Shown: one piece after another, positions 18,175 to 26,462 of the stretch
Layout: each line of letters opens with the position of its first letter
How positions within the stretch are numbered: position 1 is the first letter of the stretch
Assembly (NCBI RefSeq): GCF_000829435.1
Contig: NZ_JXRP01000020.1
Coordinates: 1-64,000, forward strand
Direction of reading: 5' to 3'
DNA from: Jeotgalibacillus soli
GTDB lineage: Bacteria > Bacillota > Bacilli > Bacillales > Jeotgalibacillaceae
DNA: 64,000 nt
Notes under the pieces: generated by a model
What the model was told of the DNA's origin: nothing
The model's input: only the letters and a program-made list of their open reading frames with translations
Database searches by the model: none
Made by a program: the position numbers and the translations under genes

Positions 18175-18321
18175 TGATCGTTTCCCCCTTTAAGTAAAAT
18201 TTGTTAAGCAAATCAAATTGTACGATGTACATCTACCACGGGGGAAAGTTAGTCCGATGAGGTCCTAACCCTTTAAGTAGATATATGTGATACTCAATAT
18301 TAAAGTAAGATCACGAAAAAA

Positions 18322-18350
18322 AGTATACGTTCTTTTTACACGTTTGGCAA
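18322..18350 (-). promoter_or_regulatory. Sigma-A promoter of speD
   Basis: TTGCCA (18345-18350) and TATACT (18322-18327) with a 17-base spacer. The leader that follows contains a small hairpin (GTTAG ... CTAAC, 18250-18271). The rest of the 18175-18500 gap shows nothing else recognisable. Confidence 0.65.
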
Positions 18351-18503
18351 CAAAGTAATATAAAAATAATCAACATTGTTCGTACAATTTTTTTATACCC
18401 TTTAAAAACGTAATTTTTAGTCTATCACATTCTTTTCAATTCTTCAAATACAAAGAACAAATTTAATAAAAAAAGTTGATCCATTTCATATTTTATTCAA
18501 ACC

Positions 18504-18538
18504 GAAAACGGCTGCGCTAATTAAACGCAGCCGTTTTC
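18504..18538 (-). terminator. Terminator of gapB
   Basis: GAAAACGGCTGCG and CGCAGCCGTTTTC form a perfect 13 bp stem with T/A flanks, usable on both strands. Confidence 0.85.
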
Positions 18539-18542
18539 TTGA

Positions 18543-19583
18543 TTAAGATACAGTTGTTAAGTTGGAGGGCGCCACCTGTAGCTTGTTTGCTACGTGCTGA
18601 ACCAGATCCACTACTCGACAAGAATATCCCCACTCATTATCATACCAAGCTAGTACTTTTACTTTTGTTGCTCCCATCACCATTGTAGATAATCCATCAA
18701 TGATGGCAGAATGCGGATTGGTATTAAAATCGATCGAAACGAGCGGATCTGTTGTAAAGGACAAAATTCCTTGAAGAGATTGCTTAGACGCTTGCTTAAA
18801 CACTTCATTCACTTCATCAATGGTGACTTCCCTCTTTACATCAACCACCAGGTCAACAAGGGATACATTCGGTGTAGGCACTCGAAGTGCAATTCCATGG
18901 AGCTTTCCTTGCAGATTTGGAAGCACCTTCCCTAAGGCTTTAGCAGCTCCTGTTGAAGTCGGAATGATAGACTGTCCGCAAGAACGTGCTCTGCGAAGAT
19001 CCTTATGAGGATTATCTATATTTTTTTGATCATTTGTATAGGCGTGTACCGTTGTCATTAAACCGTTGACAATCCCGAAGGACTCATCAAGAATTTTTGC
19101 CACTGGAGCTAGGCAATTCGTTGTGCAGGAAGCGTTGGAAATGATATCATGCTTTTCAATGTCTAAAGCGTTTTCATTTACACCCATAACGATCATGACG
19201 TCTTCTTGCTTGCCAGGAGCTGTTAGAATTACTTTCTTTGCACCGGCATCTAAATGCAGTGCTGCACCAGCACGAGCATTAAATTTCCCGGTAGCCTCTA
19301 TCACGATATCTATATTCATTAATTTCCATGGAAGTTTGCTTGGATCTCTTTCGCTCACAAGGGCAATCCGATGTCCATTGACAATCAAAGCATTCTCTTC
19401 TGTTTGGATATCGGCGTCAAAAATGCCATGAGTTGAATCGTATTTTATCAGATGAGCTAATGTTTCAGCTGGATAGCTCGCATTCACAGCAACAATATTT
19501 AAGCTGGGCTGCATTACCGCTTTTCTGAATACCATTCTACCAATTCGACCAAAACCGTTAATAGCAATGTTTGTTCGTTTCAT
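18543..19583 (-). CDS. gapB: NADP-type glyceraldehyde-3-phosphate dehydrogenase (gluconeogenic)
   Basis: The 346-residue enzyme has the Rossmann start INGFGRIGRMVFRKA, the catalytic cysteine in SNASCTTNC and the C-terminal WYDNEWGYSCR. Residues such as RARSCGQSIIPTSTG and the VNASYPAETLAHL segment resemble GapB rather than glycolytic GapA. GapB runs in the gluconeogenic direction with NADP in B. subtilis and is repressed by CcpN on glucose. Start 19583 follows AGGGGGATCCGT; the longer frame upstream lacks a ribosome site. Confidence 0.92.
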   Translation of the reverse strand: MKRTNIAINGFGRIGRMVFRKAVMQPSLNIVAVNASYPAETLAHLIKYDSTHGIFDADIQTEENALIVNGHRIALVSERDPSKLPWKLMNIDIVIEATGKFNARAGAALHLDAGAKKVILTAPGKQEDVMIVMGVNENALDIEKHDIISNASCTTNCLAPVAKILDESFGIVNGLMTTVHAYTNDQKNIDNPHKDLRRARSCGQSIIPTSTGAAKALGKVLPNLQGKLHGIALRVPTPNVSLVDLVVDVKREVTIDEVNEVFKQASKQSLQGILSFTTDPLVSIDFNTNPHSAIIDGLSTMVMGATKVKVLAWYDNEWGYSCRVVDLVQHVANKLQVAPSNLTTVS

Positions 19584-19703
19584 ACGGATCCCCCTAATAA
19601 TGTTATACTTATGATATGGATATCTAAAAATAGTATAACACATACTATCGATAATGAAACCCCATAATTGTTACTTTTACATAATTACTTGATTTATCAT
19701 ATA

Positions 19704-19790
19704 CAGGCTTTGTTTAAACGTGTCTATTGATTGCAGCAACCAGGCAATCAACGCTGTACAAAAGCAACAATGGACTATAACAAAGCTTTT
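19704..19790 (+). repeat. Dispersed MITE-like repeat, copy 3 (short form)
   Basis: It runs from AGGCTTTGTTTAAACGTGTC to ACTATAACAAAGCTT and so keeps matching ends (RGCTTTGTTA and TAACAAAGCTT) as terminal inverted repeats. The core ATTGATTGCAGC ... GCAATCAACGCTG is short. It lies between the coaE terminator and the gapB promoter region. Confidence 0.75.
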
Positions 19791-19794
19791 ACAG

Positions 19795-19853
19795 ATAAAA
19801 AAAACAGCCAAAAGCACGACAGATATACATTCTGTCCTTTTGACTGTTTTTTA
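19795..19853 (-). terminator. Terminator of the polA-mutM-coaE unit
   Basis: AACAGTCAAAAGGACAGA ... TCTGTCGTGCTTTTGGCTGTT pairs with small bulges and is followed by TTTTTTT on the minus strand. Confidence 0.8.
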
Positions 19854-19864
19854 ACACTATTTGT

Positions 19865-20461
19865 TTATGGTTTTGCTTTCCATTCTTTCAATAGCTTTAT
19901 AAGCTGTTCAATTGATTCCTCAATGGTTCCACCATTATTTATAACAGCATCTCCTTGCTTGGCTTTTTCAGCGAGAGAAAGTTGTGAAGAAATTCTTGCC
20001 TGCGCTTCTTCCTCTGTATATTGATTTCGTTTCATCAATCTCTCTTTTTGTGTTTCAGCCTCAACGAATACTACGATGATCTTATCGACCATCCATTGCA
20101 GCTTGCTTTCAAAAAGTAAAGGGATGTCCATGATAATGGTCTGTTTGCCGGCATTCAATAACTGTTCCTTTTGAGCAAGCATGTCTGCTCGTACGGCAGG
20201 ATGGACAATTTCATTCAGCTGCTTTCTTTTATCCTCATCATTAAAGATCACGGCACCAAGCTTTGCCCGGTCAAGACCACCTTCAGCAGAAAGAATATCT
20301 TGACCAAAGGTTTTAATAATTTGATTAAAAGCAGGCTTCCCTGGTTCGACCACTGTCCGGGCAGAGATGTCTGCATCAATAACCGTATATTGTTGCTCCT
20401 TCAACCAATTCGCTACAGTGCTTTTACCACTCGCAATTCCACCTGTTAAACCAATAATCAT
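19865..20461 (-). CDS. coaE: Dephospho-CoA kinase
   Basis: CoaE phosphorylates dephospho-CoA in the last step of coenzyme A synthesis. The 198-residue P-loop kinase has Walker A GGIASGKST, the LID/CoA region DADISARTVVEPGKPAF, and DIPLLFE. The frame extends upstream, but ATG 20461 gives the family N-terminus MIIGLTGG and follows GGAAAGGG. It is downstream of mutM with a 23-base gap; B. subtilis has ytaF in between, absent here. Confidence 0.95.
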   Translation of the reverse strand: MIIGLTGGIASGKSTVANWLKEQQYTVIDADISARTVVEPGKPAFNQIIKTFGQDILSAEGGLDRAKLGAVIFNDEDKRKQLNEIVHPAVRADMLAQKEQLLNAGKQTIIMDIPLLFESKLQWMVDKIIVVFVEAETQKERLMKRNQYTEEEAQARISSQLSLAEKAKQGDAVINNGGTIEESIEQLIKLLKEWKAKP

Positions 20462-20484
20462 AAATGAACAATCCCTTTCCTCTC

Positions 20485-21357
20485 TTAATGCTGGCATGTC
20501 GTACAGTAATGAGAATTCCTTCCGCCAATAACCGCCTGTTTGATCGCCGAGCCGCAAGCAGGACAAACTTTTCTTCCGTACATTTGCAGACGATCCTGCA
20601 TTTCTCCTGCCTGCCCATTTACATTGCGGTAGTCGGATATACTGCTGCCGCCTTTTTCAATCCCTTCTCGTAAAACTTCAACAATATGGTGAAAAAGCTC
20701 CTTCCTTTTCTGAAGACTCATCCGATTCACCCGGCGCTTTGGATGAATCTTGCCTCTAAACAAAGCCTCAGTCGCATAGATATTGCCGCAGCCAGCAATC
20801 ACCTGATGATTCATAATGACTTCCTTAATAGGTTTTTGCAAAAATCGCGGGGCATCTAATGCCGCTAAAAACAGTTCCTCTGCCCCTTCATCGAATGGTT
20901 CTGGACCAATTAGTCCAAGGGGCGGATGATCTTCGATATGATGGAGTAATCTAAGCTCTCCAAAACGTCGTATGTCGGCATATACAAGCATGCGGCCGCT
21001 TTCCATTTGAAAGATCACATGAATATGGGCTCTGAATTTTGGTTCAGCGATTGTGTCGACTGTATCGACTGCAAACCAAGCTCCCGACATCCCCAAATGA
21101 GACAGCATCAAAAATTCTCGATGATCATCTGACAATGTAAATAGAAGATATTTACTTCTTCGGCCAATACGCTGAATGGTCAGCCCTCTTATTTCATAGC
21201 TGAATTGTTCAATTGACATTCCTTTTAAAATGGCTTGCCGCCCATTTTCGTGCGAAACATGGATTGTCTCTGAAAACGTTACTGATTCTATTGTTTCACT
21301 TAATACAAACGGTTCTAATCCTCTTTTTACATGTTCAACTTCCGGTAATTCAGGCAT
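20485..21357 (-). CDS. mutM: Formamidopyrimidine-DNA glycosylase
   Basis: MutM (Fpg) removes 8-oxoguanine and formamidopyrimidines and nicks the site. The catalytic N-terminus PELPEVE requires Pro2 to be exposed, which fixes the ATG at 21357 after AGGGGTGTCTGT. A helix-two-turn-helix region (HQVIAGCGNIYATEALF) and the C-terminal zinc finger CPACGSAIKQAV...CTTC are present. Length 290 is slightly longer than the usual 275. It follows polA, as in B. subtilis. Confidence 0.96.
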   Translation of the reverse strand: MPELPEVEHVKRGLEPFVLSETIESVTFSETIHVSHENGRQAILKGMSIEQFSYEIRGLTIQRIGRRSKYLLFTLSDDHREFLMLSHLGMSGAWFAVDTVDTIAEPKFRAHIHVIFQMESGRMLVYADIRRFGELRLLHHIEDHPPLGLIGPEPFDEGAEELFLAALDAPRFLQKPIKEVIMNHQVIAGCGNIYATEALFRGKIHPKRRVNRMSLQKRKELFHHIVEVLREGIEKGGSSISDYRNVNGQAGEMQDRLQMYGRKVCPACGSAIKQAVIGGRNSHYCTTCQH

Positions 21358-21395
21358 TACAGACACCCCTAACTTCACTCGCACCTAATGGTTGA

Positions 21396-24029
21396 TTATT
21401 TTGCATCATACCATGTATTGCCGTATGAATAATCCACCTTCAAGGGAACAACAAGCTCAAGCGCATGCTCCATTACATCTGGAACGATTTTCTCTAGACG
21501 CTCTACCTCATCTTTTGGACATTCAAAAATTAATTCATCGTGCACCTGCAGCAGCATTCTTGCTTGCAAGCCTTCTTCCTGAAGACGAATCGCCATTTCA
21601 ATCATTGCTTTTTTAATAATATCAGCTGCAGATCCTTGGATTGGGGTATTCATGGCTGTACGTTCAGCAAATCCGCGAACATTAAAATTCCGGCTCGTAA
21701 TTTCTGGAATATAACGGCGGCGCTGGAGAAGTGTCGTCACATATCCCTTTTGCTTTGCTTCCTGAATAATATCATCCATATATTCCTTAACCTTCGGAAA
21801 GCTCTTAAGGTAGGTATCAATAAATGCGGCAGCTTCCTTACGAGTAATATCAAGACTTTGTGACAGCCCGTAATCACTAATGCCATAAACAATACCAAAG
21901 TTTACTGCTTTCGCATGTCTTCTCATCGCTGATGTAACCTCATCCTTATTGACGCCAAACACGTCCATGGCTGTTTTCGTATGGATGTCCAGGTCCTGAC
22001 GGAATGCCTCGATTAACCCTTCATCTCCTGATATATGAGCAAGTACTCGGAGTTCAATTTGGGAATAATCCGCTGCAAACATGACCCAATCTTTTTGAGA
22101 TGGAACAAACGCCTGTCTTATTTTCCGTCCCTCTTCAAGACGGACCGGAATATTTTGCAGATTGGGATCGATCGAGCTAAGCCTTCCCGTTTGAGTCAAA
22201 ACCTGATTATAACGGGTATGAACTTTATTCGTATTTTCATGAACAACCTTAAGAAGACCTTCAATATAGGTTGATTGAAGCTTTCCAAGCTGCCGGTAAT
22301 GTAAAATATAATCAATGATTTCGTGTTCCGGCTGCAGCTTTTCTAGCACATCTGCAGAAGTGGAATAGCCAGTCTTTGTTTTCTTTAAAGCAGGTAAACC
22401 TAACTTTTCAAATAAAATAACACCAAGCTGCTTTGGCGAGTTAATATTGAATTTTTCATCAGCTAGCCGGTGAATATTTTCTTCGATTTCATTAAGCTTT
22501 GCCGCAAGCTCAGCTCCCATTTCCTTTAAGCGGTTTGTGTTTACAACAATCCCTTTGATCTCCATGTCTGCCAGTACTTGCGCTAATGGAAGCTCAAGGT
22601 CTTCAAATAACTGCAGCTGTTCATTCTTATTAAGTTCTTCAATACAGGTTACCTTAATTTTGCGGATTGCCGCAGCCTTTCTCGCAATATGCTCCCCAAG
22701 AATAGCGGAAGAAGGGATGCTCTTTTTCACCCCTTTTCCAAACACCTCTTCATCCGATTTTACGGCATCTGCTCCGTAACGCTTGGCGATGGAAGCAAAA
22801 TCATCTGCTGCTTCTGACGCATTGATCACATAGGATGCAATCAATAGGTCAAAATCAATTCCTTTCAGCTCCATGCCCAATCGGTTAAATGCCACAATGG
22901 ATTGCTTAGCATCGTAAACAGACTTCAGCTTGGTTTCGTCCTCAATCCATTCTTTAAACCGCTTTGATGCAGAGGCCACTTCAATCGGAACAAAGTAGGT
23001 GGTGTCGTTATGATGAAGACCAATCCCCAAAATTTCAGCTGTATGATAGTTTACATCGAACAGCTCTACATATACCTCAGCGCTTGACGGAAGCATGTCA
23101 TCCGTTATTTCACTAACCTCTTCCCATTCAAGATTCTTCAGTTCAATCGCTTCAGCCTCCTGTGTACTGTCCCCTAATTTTTCAAGCAAGGTGTTAAAAG
23201 CAAGTTCTTTATATAGTGTGCGAAGCTGTTCTTCATTTGGATCATTACGAGTAAGGTCTTCGAGTTTGAGATCAACCGGCGCTTCCCTCGTAATCGTCGC
23301 CAGTTCCTTGCTCATTTTAGCCTGATCCGCGAATTCAATAAGCTTTTCTTTAAGTTTTGCCCCGCTAACCTCGCCCGCTGAAGCTAAAATGGCTTCGAGT
23401 GAACCAAATTGCTTCAATAATTTTATCGCTGTTTTCTCTCCCACTCCCGGTACACCCGGAATATTATCAGATGAATCCCCCATAAGCCCCTTCATATCAA
23501 TAATTTGATCCGGTGTCAGTCCATACTTTTCATTAATATGTTCAGGTGTGTAGGATTCCATATCTGTAATTCCTTTTCGCGTAATCTCTACACGCGTTTT
23601 CTCAGAAGATAGCTGGGTCATATCTTTATCACCGGAGATGATAACCACTTCAAATCCTTCTTCCTCCGCTTTTTTTGAAAGAGTGCCAATAATATCATCG
23701 GCTTCATACTGATCAAGCTCAAACCGCTTGATGGCATAGGCATCCAGAAGTTCTCGAATAAAAGGGAATTGCTCCGAAAGCTCTGAAGGGGTTTTTTGAC
23801 GTCCTCCTTTATATTCAGAGAAGGTTTTATGCCTAAAGGTTGTTTTACCTGCATCAAACGCAACAAGCACATGTGTTGGCGCTTCGTCCTCCAACATCTT
23901 CATCAGCATTGTCGTAAAGCCATAGATGGCATTTGTATGTATCCCTTTTTCATTATTTAATAATGGCAAGGCAAAAAAAGCGCGATAGGCAATACTGTTC
24001 CCATCGATTAGCATGAGTTTTTGACTCAT
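21396..24029 (-). CDS. polA: DNA polymerase I
   Basis: PolA fills gaps and removes RNA primers. The N-terminal 5' nuclease (1-300) shows FDAGKTTFRH, YEADDIIGTL and GDSSDNIPGVPGVGEKTA. The middle 3'-5' exonuclease-like domain (about 305-470) reads VYVELFDVNYHT where E. coli has its metal-binding Asp-Thr-Glu, so proofreading is probably absent as in other bacilli. Polymerase motifs A (DYSQIELRV), B (KAVNFGIVYG) and C (VHDELIFE) are intact. Length 877. Confidence 0.97.
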   Translation of the reverse strand: MSQKLMLIDGNSIAYRAFFALPLLNNEKGIHTNAIYGFTTMLMKMLEDEAPTHVLVAFDAGKTTFRHKTFSEYKGGRQKTPSELSEQFPFIRELLDAYAIKRFELDQYEADDIIGTLSKKAEEEGFEVVIISGDKDMTQLSSEKTRVEITRKGITDMESYTPEHINEKYGLTPDQIIDMKGLMGDSSDNIPGVPGVGEKTAIKLLKQFGSLEAILASAGEVSGAKLKEKLIEFADQAKMSKELATITREAPVDLKLEDLTRNDPNEEQLRTLYKELAFNTLLEKLGDSTQEAEAIELKNLEWEEVSEITDDMLPSSAEVYVELFDVNYHTAEILGIGLHHNDTTYFVPIEVASASKRFKEWIEDETKLKSVYDAKQSIVAFNRLGMELKGIDFDLLIASYVINASEAADDFASIAKRYGADAVKSDEEVFGKGVKKSIPSSAILGEHIARKAAAIRKIKVTCIEELNKNEQLQLFEDLELPLAQVLADMEIKGIVVNTNRLKEMGAELAAKLNEIEENIHRLADEKFNINSPKQLGVILFEKLGLPALKKTKTGYSTSADVLEKLQPEHEIIDYILHYRQLGKLQSTYIEGLLKVVHENTNKVHTRYNQVLTQTGRLSSIDPNLQNIPVRLEEGRKIRQAFVPSQKDWVMFAADYSQIELRVLAHISGDEGLIEAFRQDLDIHTKTAMDVFGVNKDEVTSAMRRHAKAVNFGIVYGISDYGLSQSLDITRKEAAAFIDTYLKSFPKVKEYMDDIIQEAKQKGYVTTLLQRRRYIPEITSRNFNVRGFAERTAMNTPIQGSAADIIKKAMIEMAIRLQEEGLQARMLLQVHDELIFECPKDEVERLEKIVPDVMEHALELVVPLKVDYSYGNTWYDAK

Positions 24030-24168
24030 AATTATAACCTCCTATTTATTCACCAGCAGCTGGTGCTGTCTTCTCGCACAAAAAACCGCTATTCTCTCCT
24101 TATTTTAGCATGACCAAAATAAAAGAGAAAACAACGGCATTCATTAGCAGTTATGAAGATTCAATAAA

Positions 24169-25104
24169 CTACTCTAAGTAACCTGACAACAAACTTGCAT
24201 ATGGTGAGTCTGATGGTAAAATAATCATCGTTTTCTCATCAATGGTTTTCTTATAGGATTCTAGCGTACGGAATAGCTCATAAAATTCTGAATCCTTTGA
24301 AAACGACTCGTTATAAGTACGTGCAGCTGATGCTTCACCGTCTGCTCGAATCACATCCGCATCTGCTCTCGCTGTTGCAAGAAGCTCACTTACTTCTCTG
24401 TCTGTTTGAGCTTCGATCCGATTTTTGTCCGCATCACCCTTGGATAAATACTCTTGTGCGGTTGACTGTCGCTCAGATACCATTCTTGTAAACACCGACT
24501 GCTCGTTTTCCTCAGGCAGGTCTGTCTGTTTCATACGTACATCAACTACTTCGATTCCAAATTCCTCTTGATCCAAAAGAGCATTCACCCGTTCCGTGAC
24601 ACGATCATTTAAGCTTCCACGTGATGATTTTTCATCATTGATGATCTCATCATAATTAAGCTGACCAAGCTCTGTTCGAACCACTGAGTATATATATTCT
24701 TCCATTCTGGATTCTGCGTTCACAAGCGTACCTGCATTTGAAATCAGGCTGATTGGACTGGTGATTCTCCATACAGCAAAATTATCAATAATAATTCTCT
24801 TTTTATCCTGCGTATTAATTTCTGCTTCAGACACATCGTAGGTCATTTGGTATTTTGGGAGGGTACTAACTGTTTGAATGAAAGGTATTCTAGCATTTAA
24901 GCCCGGTTCATCAATAATTCGAACCACCTCTCCAAATTGACGAACCACTCTGTATTCACCCTCTTTTGTGACAAAAACACTCATTAGCGCAACAATCAGC
25001 AATACAATGAGGACAATTAGCAATAGGCCTGCACGTTTATATTTTCTCCATGCAAAATCAGGCTTTTTGCTTTTTTCAAACTCAAATATTTTTCCTTCGC
25101 TCAT
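24169..25104 (-). CDS. hflC: SPFH/band-7 membrane protein HflC
   Basis: HflC with HflK forms a membrane complex that surrounds and restrains the FtsH protease. The 311-residue protein has one N-terminal membrane span (GLLLIVLIVLLIVALMSVFV, about 27-46) and a band-7 domain (EYRVVRQFGEVVRIIDEPGLNARIPF) followed by a helical region. The start overlaps the hflK stop (ATGA type), so the two are coupled. The pair lies between polA and phoR, where B. subtilis has none. Confidence 0.92.
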   Translation of the reverse strand: MSEGKIFEFEKSKKPDFAWRKYKRAGLLLIVLIVLLIVALMSVFVTKEGEYRVVRQFGEVVRIIDEPGLNARIPFIQTVSTLPKYQMTYDVSEAEINTQDKKRIIIDNFAVWRITSPISLISNAGTLVNAESRMEEYIYSVVRTELGQLNYDEIINDEKSSRGSLNDRVTERVNALLDQEEFGIEVVDVRMKQTDLPEENEQSVFTRMVSERQSTAQEYLSKGDADKNRIEAQTDREVSELLATARADADVIRADGEASAARTYNESFSKDSEFYELFRTLESYKKTIDEKTMIILPSDSPYASLLSGYLE

Positions 25105-26069
25105 TACTGACCGCCTCCACTCTCTTGATCTGCTTCAGGAACAGACTGCTGACGATCAAGCGGCTGCAGCGGCAAATATTTTACTGTTCCCCCATCATCA
25201 TTCATGATATAGATTTCAGCTCCAGGCAATACTTCTTCAAGCGTCTCAAGAATTAAGCGCTGCCGGGTTACTTCTGGATTCGATTGATACTCGGTATACA
25301 ACTTATCAAAAATAGCCACATCACCACGAGCTTGTTCAATTCTTGCTGCCCGTTCCCCTTCTGCACGTGAAATAATCGCATCTTTTTCACCTTGTGCTTC
25401 ATTGATCATCTGATTACGATATTTATTTGCTTCATTTCTTTTTGTATTCATCGTTTCACGCGCATCGGTTACTTCGGTAAACGCTTGTCGCACCTCTTGA
25501 TTTGGAAGCTCGACATCCTGCAGCTGGACTGCTTGAATGGACATCCCGATGTTATATTTTTCGATAAGTGAAGATAAAAGCTCTCTCACTTCCGCTTCGA
25601 TCTCTGCTTTACCTGATGTTAACGCATCATCGATATTGGAACTTCCAATAATACTGCGAATGGAAGCAGCTGTGGCATCATATAGAATTTTCCGAGGATC
25701 TTCTGCGTTAAATAAATAATCTCTTGGCTCTGTAATCTTCCATTGGACAACAAGATCTGCTAACACAATGTTCTCGTCACCGGTGATCATCTTTGTTTCT
25801 TCAGGAAAGGATTGCACTTCTCCCCCTTCCTGTTCATAGCCAAATTGAAGACTGAATGTTTCTTTTGATAACTTCTCTACTTTCTGAATCGGCCAAGGCA
25901 TCTTTAATTTCAAACCAGCATCCACAACAGTTTCACTCGCTTCACCGAATGTAATAACGAGCGCTTGTTCTGATTCGTCTACTGTATACCAGGAAGTGAA
26001 CAATACTAATAATAAAATAGCTGAACCAAGTACGATCCCGATACCAGATAGTATCCTTTTAATGCTCAA
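25104..26069 (-). CDS. hflK: SPFH/band-7 membrane protein HflK
   Basis: HflK is the partner of HflC. It has an N-terminal membrane span (GIGIVLGSAILLLVLFTSWY), the band-7 domain (ESEQALVITFGEASETVVDAGLKLKMPWP) and a coiled-coil-rich C-terminal half (RNEANKYRNQMINEAQGEKD). I choose TTG 26069 because AAAGGATGG lies five bases upstream; ATG 26093 would add eight residues but has no ribosome site. The C-terminus is Gln/Gly-rich. Confidence 0.9.
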   Translation of the reverse strand: MSIKRILSGIGIVLGSAILLLVLFTSWYTVDESEQALVITFGEASETVVDAGLKLKMPWPIQKVEKLSKETFSLQFGYEQEGGEVQSFPEETKMITGDENIVLADLVVQWKITEPRDYLFNAEDPRKILYDATAASIRSIIGSSNIDDALTSGKAEIEAEVRELLSSLIEKYNIGMSIQAVQLQDVELPNQEVRQAFTEVTDARETMNTKRNEANKYRNQMINEAQGEKDAIISRAEGERAARIEQARGDVAIFDKLYTEYQSNPEVTRQRLILETLEEVLPGAEIYIMNDDGGTVKYLPLQPLDRQQSVPEADQESGGGQ

Positions 26070-26140
26070 GTAAACCATCCTTTCTCTTTTCATTCTTTAC
26101 TTTATGTACGTTCACATTATGTTAAAAGTATCATTAAATG

Positions 26141-26329
26141 AAAGACTCTGTTAAAATTGCCTGTTGATTTCCGATTCAGGCTTTCGCTTTCCGCGAGCGG
26201 TTCGACGCTCCTCGGCTCATGACTCGCCTGCGGGGTCTCCCTTTGACTCGCTATTCTAAGCAGGAGTGTCACACATCCGCTCCAATCAACATCGTGCCGA
26301 AATCAACAATGATCTTTACATAACCAAAC
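26141..26329 (+). repeat. Dispersed MITE-like repeat, copy 4 (long form, degraded)
   Basis: It shares with copy 2 CTGTTGATTTCCG, TTTCGCTTTCCGCGAGCGG, CGCCTGCGGGGTCTCCC and CTCCAATCAACA. Outer ends CTCTGTTAAAATTG and CTTTACATAACC resemble the other copies. It lies directly upstream of hflK. Confidence 0.78.
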
Positions 26330-26330
26330 G

Positions 26331-26367
26331 AAAAAAAACGTGAACGGGGTCTGTTCACGTCTTTTTT
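26331..26367 (-). terminator. Terminator of phoP-phoR
   Basis: ACGTGAAC and GTTCACGT form an 8 bp stem around seven bases, with A-run and T-run flanks; it works on the minus strand about 95 bases after the phoR stop. Confidence 0.8.
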
Positions 26368-26462
26368 CTGGCTCCTTGGATGAAGGGGTTTACACTATGT
26401 ATATTACCACCACTATTTTAAGTTAATATATAGTAATTGTAAAAATAATGTAAAGATCCCTT

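Noticed and set aside
24051-24065. Palindrome CACCAGCAGCTGGTG upstream of polA
   Set aside because: It is short, with no T-run and no known operator match; probably chance or a minor hairpin.
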